The position numbers were made by a program, and so were the translations under genes. The notes under the pieces are model-generated. The model saw nothing but the letters and a program-made list of their open reading frames with translations, made no database searches and was not told the origin of the DNA. From Dokdonia pacifica (GTDB lineage Bacteria > Bacteroidota > Bacteroidia > Flavobacteriales > Flavobacteriaceae), in the NCBI RefSeq assembly GCF_900188275.1, contig NZ_FZNY01000001.1, positions 620,001 through 684,000 of the forward strand: a DNA stretch of 64,000 bases, read 5' to 3'. Below, piece after piece: positions 53,333 through 62,671 of this stretch. Each line of letters starts with the position of its first letter. Positions within the stretch are counted from its first letter, which is position 1.

Positions 53333-53797
53333 CTACACCTCCTTAAGCAAACGCCTATCAAATATAATAGGTAACTCATCTATGATTTTAACTTTAGAAA
53401 AGTCTCGATGTTTAGGATTGAGCAATACATTGTGGTCTATAGGATTAATCGCAGAAGGTACCTTAAGACATAAAAATTCCGATTGCATTACAAACTGATC
53501 TCCTATATCTAATACAGAAGGATGTTCAGGTCTATGCATCCAATCTACTGGTAAATCATCTAATGTAATTTGACCTACACCTACTTTATCAGGAAATTCT
53601 AATACTGTAATTTTTAAATCTTTTGGAAATACATATGGAGGAATGTGGACTAGTTTTTCTAACATAGCTAATGAACTATTCCCTGCGGTATAGAGCACAG
53701 AAGTTCCTTTGCGGTTCCATCTCCCTCCATAGAGACGTGCGCCTTCTCCAGATAAATCTTGAGCATATTTTCCTTTTGCAATTCTATATACCCGCAT
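53333..53797 (-). CDS. RES-domain toxin of a Xre-RES toxin-antitoxin system
   Basis: This 154-residue RES-family protein (NAD-degrading toxin type, as in MbcT and ParT relatives) shows the R/E/S-type core: RIAKGKYAQDLSGEGARLYGGRWNRKGTSVLYTAGNSSLAMLEKLVH, then LDDLPVDW, then AINPIDHNVLLNPKHRDFSKVKIIDE near the C terminus. Active toxins deplete cellular NAD+. It is 1 bp from the antitoxin stop, the usual gene order with the antitoxin first. Confidence 0.93.
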   Translation of the reverse strand: MRVYRIAKGKYAQDLSGEGARLYGGRWNRKGTSVLYTAGNSSLAMLEKLVHIPPYVFPKDLKITVLEFPDKVGVGQITLDDLPVDWMHRPEHPSVLDIGDQFVMQSEFLCLKVPSAINPIDHNVLLNPKHRDFSKVKIIDELPIIFDRRLLKEV

Positions 53798-53798
53798 G

Positions 53799-54299
53799 CT
53801 ACACTACAATCCCATGAGCCATTCTGTCCAGTAGTATCTCTACAGATGCTATCCCATATTTTGTATCTAGCATAGACAGCGGTGTTTGATTTTCAAATGC
53901 GTAGTTAGGAATATTTAACCATTTCCTAAATCCATCTTTACTTTCAAAAAACTCCCATCCTTTTTCAAATAATATAGAAACCTCAAGAATACGTTCTGTT
54001 TGAGGTGTAGATAATCTTTTTTTATCTTTATGTATACGCTCTAATGTACGTTCAGATATATGAAGTAATTGTGCAAGCTCTTGTTTTGAAAAATCAAATG
54101 CCTCTACGGCAAGTAAGAATTTTGGATACGACAATCCTTCCCTAGAAATATGAACTAATCGTAATGTAGAACGATCACTCAATGGATCGTCACGCATCAC
54201 TACTGCTGGTTCTGAAACCTCAGAAACTTCAATATCACTACCAGAAACTAAGTTTTGAACAAGGTTTCTAGAGGTGTTATATACCATATCATCACTCAT
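53799..54299 (-). CDS. Xre/MbcA-type antitoxin
   Basis: This 166-residue DNA-binding antitoxin has a helix-turn-helix (DFSKQELAQLLHISERTLERIHKDKKRL) and a C-terminal DUF2384-like toxin-binding segment (SILFEKGWEFFESKDGFRKWLNIPNYAFENQTPLSMLDTKYGIASVEILLDRMAHG). It neutralises the RES toxin and typically represses its own promoter. A good operator candidate lies 34 bp upstream. The long N-terminal region before the HTH (about residues 1-60) is typical for this family. Confidence 0.92.
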   Translation of the reverse strand: MSDDMVYNTSRNLVQNLVSGSDIEVSEVSEPAVVMRDDPLSDRSTLRLVHISREGLSYPKFLLAVEAFDFSKQELAQLLHISERTLERIHKDKKRLSTPQTERILEVSILFEKGWEFFESKDGFRKWLNIPNYAFENQTPLSMLDTKYGIASVEILLDRMAHGIVV

Positions 54300-54317
54300 G
54301 ACATTCTAAATTTTACA

Positions 54318-54325
54318 CAAAGATA
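54318..54325 (-). promoter_or_regulatory. Candidate -7 element of the toxin-antitoxin operon
   Basis: TATCTTTG on the minus strand fits TAnnTTTG exactly, 18 bases before the antitoxin ATG. Confidence 0.55.
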
Positions 54326-54332
54326 TGAATTT

Positions 54333-54351
54333 TGTCGTAAATATTACGACA
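54333..54351. promoter_or_regulatory. Candidate operator of the toxin-antitoxin operon
   Basis: A perfect inverted repeat TGTCGTAA/TTACGACA with a 3-base spacer lies directly upstream of the -7 element, over the -33 position. It is the expected place for an autorepressing HTH antitoxin to bind. Confidence 0.65.
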
Positions 54352-54362
54352 TTTTTACAAAT

Positions 54363-56696
54363 TTAAGATTTTGATACTTTTACTTGCTGTTGTAATTGGT
54401 TACCATCTGCATCTACTACTGTAATTGTATAATCTCCTTCTTTAGGCAAAACAGCAAGTTCATGAAAGGTTTCTGTATCTCCTATAAATGTATCATTAAG
54501 ATACCAAAATACTTTTGTGTCTGGATTGCGATGCGCCAGTCTAAGAACTAAATCATTACGTTTACCGTCAAAATCTTTAGGTAAAAGAATATCTTCATTA
54601 TTCTTAGGATAAATAAAAGACATAGGTTGCTCTCCTAAAATATCACAGTCAGGATGTAATGGAGGCAGTTCTTTATAATCAGGATGCTTATTTGCATAAT
54701 AATAAGCTATTGCTGGAGAGACTACAAATCGCACCTCAGATTTCATTTGATCTAACTCATAGCAATCTGAATTCACACGATAATCTCCAGAAGTTGTTAC
54801 ATAAACTTGTTTGTGATAAGAACATGCTTCACTATGTATTCCCGCTTCTGGAACTAACATCTTTTTTGTATCTACACAATAAATACTAGCAGCCGCGCCC
54901 GTTTTTGAACAAACATTCACCTCTGTAAGCGCATCATAAGGTTTAGCAAACCAACTCCCTTCATTAGGCAATTCACGCAATACATCAAAAAACAAAGGAG
55001 CAGCAGCTTGAATTCCCGTTATACCTGGTCTTCCTTCCCCATCAGCATTTCCTACCCAAACTCCAATCGCGTATTGAGGTGTAACACCTACAGCCCATGC
55101 ATCTTTAAAACCATAACTCGTTCCTGTCTTCCAAGCAATAGGTTGCGCATCTTCATAAAACTGCCAGTTTTCTTCTCCCCTAGGTCTATTAACTTCTCGT
55201 AAGGTTTCTAAGGTATTATAAATCGCTCCCGCATCATATATAGGAGCATCCGAAACAAGCTCTGAAGATGTACTAATATCCTGTAACGCATAAGAGTATC
55301 CTTGAAAAGCATCGTTGGTATACTCACTTGAAGATTTCGTATATGTATTTAATGTATGCGCAAGACCTGCATACGTTTTTGTGACTTCCCACAAACTACT
55401 TTCCGCCCCTCCTAAAATAAGAGATAGTCCATAGTAATTTGCCGATTTATCAATGTGCTTGATCCCCATCTCTTGGATATCGCCATAAAATTTATCTAGC
55501 CCATATTTCTGTAACATACGTACTGCTGGTACATTAAGAGATCTTGCCAAAGCATTACTTGCTGGCACCACTCCTTGAAACTCCTTATCAAAATTCTGCG
55601 GCTGATATCCATTAATATAGGTGGGAATATCAATCACCAAAGTTTCAGGTAAAATCGTTCCTGCATCTAGCATTCCAGTGTACAATAAAGGTTTTAATAC
55701 ACTACCCGTACTTCTAGGACGCTCTACAATGTCTACATCTTTATGATGCTTTCCTGTTGTAGGTGCATTCCCTACATACCCAATTACTTCTTTTGTATTA
55801 ACATCCATCACAACAATAGCAAGGTTATAAATTTCGTTTTGTTGTAATTGTAAATGATGCTCCTTCGCCACACGATTCAACTGTAATTGTACATCGCTTT
55901 GAATTGTAGTTTTAATACGTTTTCCTTTATGCTCTTTACGTATACGCTCTGTAAGATGTAGTGCTATTTGAGGTAATGGATATGGTTTTCCTGGCAAATC
56001 TTCCAGAATAGAAAGCGCATACGTAGGTTCGTCAATAATTCCATTTTCCCATAACTTTTTTAAAAGCTGATTCCGCTTTCGCGAAAGCGTACTCTCATTC
56101 TTGCCCGGTCGCACCATTGCAGGATGATTAGGTAAGACAGCTAATGCTGCACTTTGTCCCCAACTTAATTGATTTGCAGGCAACCCATAATAACGCCAAG
56201 AAGCTGTTTCCAATCCAACTACATTTCCGCCAAAAGGAGCATATGTCGCATACAAATTAAGAATCTCTTTTTTAGAATGTCGCGTTTCTAAACGTGTCGC
56301 TTTTACGAGTTCTATCAGTTTTTCTGCATAGGTACGTTTTGTGTTTTTTCTAGAAAGCCGAATCACTTGTTGTGTAATCGTACTACCTCCACGTCGCTTA
56401 TCGGTCATGATGTTACCATACAATGCTTTCCCCATTGCCACGGGATTAAACCCAGGGTGTTTATAGAAATATTCATCTTCAAAATGCAATACGCACTGCT
56501 CAAAACGATAAGGCACACTATCTAATGCTGGGAAACGCCACTGCCCATCATCAGCAATGCGAGCTCCCAATAATTCTCCCTTATGACTTTCAACCACAGT
56601 AGATGTAGCTTCTTTAAACAATGTGGCTGGTAAACAAAACAACCAATACACAAATACCAGCAAAAAAACCGAAAGCTTGATTTTATGCTTTTTCAT
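54363..56696 (-). CDS. pbpC: Penicillin-binding protein 1C
   Basis: This bifunctional peptidoglycan synthase has an N-terminal membrane anchor (LSVFLLVFVYWLF), a GT51 glycosyltransferase domain (FYKHPGFNP, KRRGGSTITQQVIRL, EKLIELVKATRLE), and a transpeptidase domain with SxxK S332 (STGSVLKPLL) and KTG K523 (WKTGTSYGFKDAW). A C-terminal BiPBP-type domain ends it. ATG 56696 gives 777 residues; a GTG at 56729 is the only longer start and is less likely. The neighbouring alpha-2-macroglobulin gene upstream mirrors the yfhM-pbpC pair of enterobacteria. STLSRKR at about residue 210 is encoded by the iterated palindrome. Confidence 0.95.
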   Translation of the reverse strand: MKKHKIKLSVFLLVFVYWLFCLPATLFKEATSTVVESHKGELLGARIADDGQWRFPALDSVPYRFEQCVLHFEDEYFYKHPGFNPVAMGKALYGNIMTDKRRGGSTITQQVIRLSRKNTKRTYAEKLIELVKATRLETRHSKKEILNLYATYAPFGGNVVGLETASWRYYGLPANQLSWGQSAALAVLPNHPAMVRPGKNESTLSRKRNQLLKKLWENGIIDEPTYALSILEDLPGKPYPLPQIALHLTERIRKEHKGKRIKTTIQSDVQLQLNRVAKEHHLQLQQNEIYNLAIVVMDVNTKEVIGYVGNAPTTGKHHKDVDIVERPRSTGSVLKPLLYTGMLDAGTILPETLVIDIPTYINGYQPQNFDKEFQGVVPASNALARSLNVPAVRMLQKYGLDKFYGDIQEMGIKHIDKSANYYGLSLILGGAESSLWEVTKTYAGLAHTLNTYTKSSSEYTNDAFQGYSYALQDISTSSELVSDAPIYDAGAIYNTLETLREVNRPRGEENWQFYEDAQPIAWKTGTSYGFKDAWAVGVTPQYAIGVWVGNADGEGRPGITGIQAAAPLFFDVLRELPNEGSWFAKPYDALTEVNVCSKTGAAASIYCVDTKKMLVPEAGIHSEACSYHKQVYVTTSGDYRVNSDCYELDQMKSEVRFVVSPAIAYYYANKHPDYKELPPLHPDCDILGEQPMSFIYPKNNEDILLPKDFDGKRNDLVLRLAHRNPDTKVFWYLNDTFIGDTETFHELAVLPKEGDYTITVVDADGNQLQQQVKVSKS
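56074..56089. repeat. Iterated palindrome, copy 15 (inside pbpC)
   Basis: Perfect 16-bp palindrome read as TLSRKR on the minus strand. Confidence 0.9.
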
Positions 56697-56752
56697 TGTA
56701 TTTATGATATGTTGTTTTGTGATCTTCACGTAAGGTTTTAATTGTTTTTATA

Positions 56753-56778
56753 CTACCCCTTCTTAAAAGAAAGGGTAG
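56753..56778 (-). other. Hairpin between the macroglobulin and pbpC genes
   Basis: A 12-bp stem with one mismatch (CTACCCCTTCTT with AAGAAAGGGTAG) and a 2-base loop has no T tract, so it is more likely an RNA-stability or processing element than a terminator. Confidence 0.45.
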
Positions 56779-56806
56779 CAATTGCCTAAAAGTAAGAGAG
56801 ACTATT

Positions 56807-59800
56807 TTATTTCTGAATCACCACCCAAGCACCTTTATTACGAGCATAATAGGTGTTGTCATACATAGCTTCTACTTGTGTACCTGGTAAATAATATCTG
56901 CCCAAATACGATGCATTTAATCGCACTGTAAATGTTTTTGTACTTGCTTTATTGATATCAAAATAGAAATTAACACGATCATCACGTATATCTGTATATC
57001 TAGCCGACCCTTCAGTTCCTCCATTTGCATCTGTAAAACGTGTATTTACAATCTCCCAACCACTTGGGAAAATTTGTGTAAGCGCTACATTATCTACAGC
57101 ATCACGACTATCATTGCTCACACTAATTTTAGCTACAAATTCTTCCCCTTGTCTAAGCTTAGAAATATCAATGCGTTCTCCATTAGTTCCAACAAAGGCA
57201 GTCGTTACTTTAAGTTTACTGCTACTAGCAAGTTCTTCCCCTAAAGGCAGTTTTCCACTTTGGACAAGACGTACAAATACCACATTATCTTTTGTGTTTT
57301 GAAGGGTTATCGTATTGTTTCCTTCCTTCGTATTTAAATCTCGTAATGCAATAGCTTGTTGTGTCTCAATGGTCATTGCTTTTCCATCTTTTGTATAATT
57401 TAACTTAATGGATTTCCCACCGTTTTTAATGACCATTTTTGCCATTGCTAGTAATGCATAACTCGTTTCTTGTGTACTTAACCAACGATCTGACGATAGG
57501 TTTTTAGCTATAGATACAGCAAGATCTTTTTGTTTTGCATCTCCCATAACAACCATCGTTTCTAAAGCCATCGCACGATTACGGAATACAGAACCATACG
57601 TATGATAATTACCTCTATTAGGTTTAAAATCAATATTTGAAATCGCCGCCAAATCCTCGGCTGCTTTTTTCTGTCCTGCTAATGCATAAGCACCTGCAAG
57701 ACGCCATTTGGCATCATTACTTAGGTTTCTGTTTTCGCGTAAGCGGTTCATTGCAGCCAAATCTGGTTGCCCAGCAAGTGCCAATGTGTATAAACGATAG
57801 GCTTGTGTTAATGTAGCATTATATCTTGTTTGACCAGATCGCCACTCACGAGCAGCTTTTTTCTGAAAACGCAACCAATTACTCATAAATGTAAGTGGTA
57901 ATGCATATCCTTTTTTCTGAGCTTCAATCATAAAATGCCCTGCATAATTGGTCCCCCAAGTATCTGCATTGGTTTCTCCTTGCCAATACCCTAAACCACC
58001 ATCTGCATTTTGAAAACGCCCTAAACGCTCTATTCCTTTTTTAATATTTTCTTGCGCTTCTCGTTTTTGCTCATAGGTTAAATCAAAAATATCATCCATA
58101 AACAACTGTGGGAAAGCTCCTGATGTAGTTTGCTCTACACATCCATGAGGATAGCGTATTAAGTATTGCATACGCTTTGTAAAATCCATAGGAGGTAAGG
58201 TAGAAAACTCTATAGCAGATTCATTTGATCCCGCAACTCCAAATGTTGCATAATCGATGGTTAGATTTCCTGAAGCTGGCAATTCGTAATCGCTCATTTT
58301 TTGAGTGATTGGATTGGGATTTTCTACATCTATTTCGACTTGATAGGTTGCACGTTCCCCACTTCCTTCAGCAATAATCTCTATGGTTTGAATCGCATTG
58401 ACCGCAGTCACATCAAACTCAAAAGGAACAATTTGTTCTCCTACGGAAGCAAAATTAATGGTCTTAGTTGTGCCTTCCGTCGCCTTAAAGGCTTCTGATG
58501 TTTTTACAGTGATTTTTGCTTGTTTTACTTTAGGCTCCATAGCAAACACAGTAACTGGTAAGGTGACGTGTTCTCCTGGAGATAGTTTTCGCGGAAGCGA
58601 ACCTAGCACCATTAATGGTTTACGTACAGGAACCGTTTTTTCTGAAGCACCGTATGCTGATGTTTTAGGATTTCCAGCAACTACCATAACACGCACCGAG
58701 CCTACATAATTAGGCATTTGAAGGGTATGTGTGTTGGATTTGTTTTCGCTTAAAGCGAAAGGACCTATATACGTAACCACTGGTTTAAATCGCTCTGCTT
58801 TTCTGTTTTTGGCAGCCGCAGCAGCATCACCTCCTCCAATGGCATAGATATTATCTACACTTCCTGAATAAGCACCAATTACATCGTCAAACATATCGAA
58901 CGTTTTTACACCTAATGCCTCTCTACTATAAAAATGCTTATGAATAGCGGGTGTCTTGTATCGTGTTAAATCTAGCAATCCTTCATCTACAACAGCAAGA
59001 GTATAGGTCATTGCTTTTGCATTTGCCTCACTTACTGTTACGGTATAGGATGTCTCTGGTTTGAGTACATCTGGCATGGTAATTTTAGGATTGAGTATGG
59101 TGTTTTGATCTTCTACTAATAATGGAATAACCCCATACAAACGGATAGGTAAATCATTTTTGACTTGCTCATGCGCTTGTAATAAAGAGATATTTACATA
59201 GACATTAGGAGCCATTTCTGAAGTTACTGGAATCTTGAATTGTGTGTCTCCATTTTGTGTATCTACCCACCAACTATCCAATACTTGAGTTCCATTTTCT
59301 ATGCTGACTAATGCTCTCGAACTATCACCTGAAGGGAATGTAATAGTTGCATCATCACCTACTTGATATTTTTCTTTATCAGAAGAGAATACGAGCATTT
59401 TTGCACTTTCTGAATCACTTTGTAATCCGCTCCAATTACGATAGAAATATGCGATACGTCCTGTTGCATGCCCACTTTCTGGATCAATCACACGTATTAG
59501 GTAACGACCACTTTCTCTTTCAGGAATATTTACTGTAAAACTTGTTTTCCCATTACCTCCAGTCGTGACTTTGAAGTCTTTTACAGGCGTATGAACGGTT
59601 CCTGTTTCATATCGAGAATAGTTATCTCTCCCTCTGCTCCACCACCAGCGCCAACTCATTTTAAACACTTTTACTTCTAGCGTTCTGCTTCCAGATGCTT
59701 TTCCTTGTGCATCTGTAGTAACAACATCAAACTCTGTATTGTCATCTGTAAAGTAGCTTCCATAAGCACGGCTTTTAGGAGATTGTAATCCTACAAAATG

Positions 59801-62413
59801 ATCAAATGGAGCAATGTCTTTACTCACGACATCTAATGAAAAATCCCCACCTCCTTCATAGGCTTTTGTTACAAAAGTAGCTTTAAGCATTCCAGGAGCA
59901 CGTTTACTCAAACTGAGTTCTTTATTAATTTGCGTCACTCCTTCTTCATTTAATTGTTCATCTAACACAGCTACATCTACTTGATCAAAACTACGAATAG
60001 GATCAAAGAAGTTATAGTTAGGAAAAGCTTTAAATCCAGTACTTGAGCTTAGTATGGTCGCATCTGTTTTAATAACAAGATTACGTGCAGGTGCTCCATG
60101 CAACCATGCTACTTTTGCAGTACCTTCTATATGATCACTTGCGCGAATAATATCATTTTTAAACTCTAAATTGACTTTTAAACGATTGGGTTTTATCGTT
60201 TCTACTTTTAAGGATTTAGAAAAACTTGCACCGCCTACACTAATAGTTGCATTCCAATTTCCAGTAGGAGCCGTAGGTGTTGTAGCTACAGGGAAGTAAT
60301 ACATATTATTTACAGCACTTCCTTTTCCTTCTTGTGAAGCAGTATTGGTACTTAATACTTTACGATAGGTTAATTTACCTCTCGCATCGGTTACTTCTAA
60401 TTTTACAGGATGATCTTTTGGTAATGGATTGTTAGCATCATTAAGTACAAACGAAAGGTGAATACTATCACCCGGACGATGTACGCCTCGTTCTGCATAA
60501 ATAAATCCTTTTAATCCCTTCTGTAATTGTTTTCCAGAGATATCAAACTTACTCATAGAAAGTGCGTTTCCATCCTCTATTTTTAGGTATGCATAATTTG
60601 CTCCTTTTTGAGCTACTGCATAGACAGCATATCCATCTGGAGCTACCGTCGCAAGGCCTGAAGCATCTGTTGTAACCGTTCCTATAGCTTGTTTTTGATA
60701 ATTATATAAGGTGATTTTTGCATTGGCTTCTGGAGTTGTAGATACAATATCTGTTGCTGCAAAATGATAGTGATTATCTTTTCCTTTTTTGACAATAAGC
60801 CCAAGGTCTGATCCTAAAATAGTATTACTTATAAATCTATCATCCTGATAATATGCTGGGTGACAAGGGTTGTCTTCTTGTCGCCAGTTATACACTTGAT
60901 TACGCCAACGGTAAATTCTATTATCCCAATATTGTTCTTCACGCTCATCTTCATCGGCGCTCTCTGCTTCTGTGTAGTTTCCATCATAATAATCATCTTC
61001 ATAGTACCCACGATAGGTATCTTCTTCTACTTCCGTATTCTCATCATCTACACATTCATACGCAACATAGTCTTGCTTATAGCTTATCTCTACACGATAT
61101 AAAGCACCTGGATCTGCCTGAAACATTTTGGATAGATCTATCCCGTGTACACGCCATTGACTATCACCGATATCACCAGACTGAAAACTATTTTCTTGTA
61201 AATTGATCGTTTGTTTAGCAACACGTCTCCCCACTTGTTTCAATCCATATGAATTATTGCTATTCAAGTTATTTTCTTGTAAATATTCTAACACATTATT
61301 TTCAAATATTTTAATAATACGCACATCTACATGGCTCAAATTAACCGACTCAAAATAGAAGGGATTACTTCCTGAATTTGGGAGAATCACTCCATTGGTA
61401 ATGGCACGTATTCCTGGCTTTAATTGCTCAAAAGAAACGGTTTCTGAAAAAGGAGTTTTTAATTTATAACCATCGGTGCTTCTAATTCCTTGAAAAACTT
61501 CAACTAGTGATTTGCCTACAATTTTATTTTCAGGATATACATGTAATACGTTTCCATCTACTTCAAAACGCAAGTCGCCTGCACGTTGTATGGTCACTAA
61601 TCCTTTAAAATTCTGATTCTCTTGCAGTGGGTCAGAAAAATTAAGTGCTACTGAAGCATTTGCTCCTAACTTCTGATTAATATTTACAATTTTAAAATTA
61701 TTACGTCCAGGAATGAGTACTTCATTATCACCTTCTGTTTCATCGGCACCAATCGCTTTTCCACTCCATGACACTTGAATATTTGCATCTTCTTCTTCTC
61801 TTAAAATACTATCTATTTTAAACACATGATACCGAGAGGCCTTGCTATCACTAAGCCACGTTATGGATAACGGCTTTCCTTTTTGGGTTGCGTTTATGAG
61901 TTCTTTTGCTTTCGCGAAAGCGATCACATCTGCACCTTCAATCTGACCTTCTAGATATTGGTAATTTCTATCATACGATTGTAAGGCACGAAGATCTACT
62001 TTAAAATCGGGCGTGATTGTTTTAAAATTAAACGTAAAAGCACGTATTTCCTTTGGGAGATCATCATAGAGCTTATCCAAAAGTAAGGTTACAGAATACT
62101 CGGTATCTGAATTGAGAGGCTCATCGGGAACAAATCGCAAAACACGCTGTCCTGACACTGTCACTTTTCCAGATGTTTTAGGAATAATTTTAAACACATC
62201 TGATGGGATTTCCTGATCTACTTCAAACTGCGTTAATGCCTTTCCTACCTTGACCGTAATGGGGTTTGCAATAGATTGCCTACCACTCGTAGCATAAGAG
62301 ATATACTCTTTGTATTTAAATAGATTATCAGTGGGTTGGTCGGCACCTTTTTTGTCACAAGTGATTAAAAAAAGGCTTAGTACTGCGGTGAGAAAAACAT
62401 GGATGTTACGCAT
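56807..62413 (-). CDS. Bacterial alpha-2-macroglobulin, lipoprotein
   Basis: This 1868-residue protease-trapping protein is anchored by a lipobox (LFLITC). Macroglobulin-like domains occupy the first two thirds (e.g. GFIYAERGVHRPGDSIHLSFVLND at the MG2-like start). The thioester motif is CVEQ with C1425 and Q1428 in YPHGCVEQTTSGAFPQLF, inside the complement-type helical domain, with a C-terminal domain after it. The thioester class traps proteases covalently. With PbpC just downstream it forms the known pair thought to guard damaged cell walls. The insert at about residues 460-520 (acidic, DEDEREEQYWDNRIYRWRNQ) is unusual. AFAKA near residue 165 is encoded by the iterated palindrome. Confidence 0.93.
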   Translation of the reverse strand: MRNIHVFLTAVLSLFLITCDKKGADQPTDNLFKYKEYISYATSGRQSIANPITVKVGKALTQFEVDQEIPSDVFKIIPKTSGKVTVSGQRVLRFVPDEPLNSDTEYSVTLLLDKLYDDLPKEIRAFTFNFKTITPDFKVDLRALQSYDRNYQYLEGQIEGADVIAFAKAKELINATQKGKPLSITWLSDSKASRYHVFKIDSILREEEDANIQVSWSGKAIGADETEGDNEVLIPGRNNFKIVNINQKLGANASVALNFSDPLQENQNFKGLVTIQRAGDLRFEVDGNVLHVYPENKIVGKSLVEVFQGIRSTDGYKLKTPFSETVSFEQLKPGIRAITNGVILPNSGSNPFYFESVNLSHVDVRIIKIFENNVLEYLQENNLNSNNSYGLKQVGRRVAKQTINLQENSFQSGDIGDSQWRVHGIDLSKMFQADPGALYRVEISYKQDYVAYECVDDENTEVEEDTYRGYYEDDYYDGNYTEAESADEDEREEQYWDNRIYRWRNQVYNWRQEDNPCHPAYYQDDRFISNTILGSDLGLIVKKGKDNHYHFAATDIVSTTPEANAKITLYNYQKQAIGTVTTDASGLATVAPDGYAVYAVAQKGANYAYLKIEDGNALSMSKFDISGKQLQKGLKGFIYAERGVHRPGDSIHLSFVLNDANNPLPKDHPVKLEVTDARGKLTYRKVLSTNTASQEGKGSAVNNMYYFPVATTPTAPTGNWNATISVGGASFSKSLKVETIKPNRLKVNLEFKNDIIRASDHIEGTAKVAWLHGAPARNLVIKTDATILSSSTGFKAFPNYNFFDPIRSFDQVDVAVLDEQLNEEGVTQINKELSLSKRAPGMLKATFVTKAYEGGGDFSLDVVSKDIAPFDHFVGLQSPKSRAYGSYFTDDNTEFDVVTTDAQGKASGSRTLEVKVFKMSWRWWWSRGRDNYSRYETGTVHTPVKDFKVTTGGNGKTSFTVNIPERESGRYLIRVIDPESGHATGRIAYFYRNWSGLQSDSESAKMLVFSSDKEKYQVGDDATITFPSGDSSRALVSIENGTQVLDSWWVDTQNGDTQFKIPVTSEMAPNVYVNISLLQAHEQVKNDLPIRLYGVIPLLVEDQNTILNPKITMPDVLKPETSYTVTVSEANAKAMTYTLAVVDEGLLDLTRYKTPAIHKHFYSREALGVKTFDMFDDVIGAYSGSVDNIYAIGGGDAAAAAKNRKAERFKPVVTYIGPFALSENKSNTHTLQMPNYVGSVRVMVVAGNPKTSAYGASEKTVPVRKPLMVLGSLPRKLSPGEHVTLPVTVFAMEPKVKQAKITVKTSEAFKATEGTTKTINFASVGEQIVPFEFDVTAVNAIQTIEIIAEGSGERATYQVEIDVENPNPITQKMSDYELPASGNLTIDYATFGVAGSNESAIEFSTLPPMDFTKRMQYLIRYPHGCVEQTTSGAFPQLFMDDIFDLTYEQKREAQENIKKGIERLGRFQNADGGLGYWQGETNADTWGTNYAGHFMIEAQKKGYALPLTFMSNWLRFQKKAAREWRSGQTRYNATLTQAYRLYTLALAGQPDLAAMNRLRENRNLSNDAKWRLAGAYALAGQKKAAEDLAAISNIDFKPNRGNYHTYGSVFRNRAMALETMVVMGDAKQKDLAVSIAKNLSSDRWLSTQETSYALLAMAKMVIKNGGKSIKLNYTKDGKAMTIETQQAIALRDLNTKEGNNTITLQNTKDNVVFVRLVQSGKLPLGEELASSSKLKVTTAFVGTNGERIDISKLRQGEEFVAKISVSNDSRDAVDNVALTQIFPSGWEIVNTRFTDANGGTEGSARYTDIRDDRVNFYFDINKASTKTFTVRLNASYLGRYYLPGTQVEAMYDNTYYARNKGAWVVIQK
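61908..61921. repeat. Iterated palindrome, copy 16 (inside the macroglobulin gene)
   Basis: Perfect 14-bp palindrome read as AFAKA on the minus strand. Decayed relatives in the same gene lie at 57732-57746 and 58586-58600. Confidence 0.9.
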
Positions 62414-62441
62414 AATGATGGTGTTAGTTAGCCTCTCTATC

Positions 62442-62463
62442 TTTTATTCTAAATAGAATAAAA
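62442..62463. promoter_or_regulatory. 22-bp palindrome in the macroglobulin leader, candidate operator
   Basis: Perfect 10-bp arms TTTTATTCTA/TAGAATAAAA with a 2-base spacer, 29 bases upstream of the ATG. It could be a protein-binding site or an AU-rich stem in the 5' leader. Confidence 0.5.
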
Positions 62464-62671
62464 TCAGATAAACAGGTATTCAAAATATGTTACTAAAGAT
62501 AACAGATTTTAAATGGATTAATATGAATTTAAAATGATGCTTTTTATAGGTTGAGATTGGTTAATTCAACATATAAAATAGGTATAGAAAATCGAGTGGT
62601 TATGGTGGTAACGTAACTGTTAAAATTTCTAGTATATGAATTTTAACATTTGTGACGGATTTAACAGTTTT

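Noticed and set aside
60853-61206. Plus-strand histidine-rich frame inside the macroglobulin gene
   Set aside because: The histidines come from the reverse complement of Asp/Tyr-rich codons of the acidic insert.
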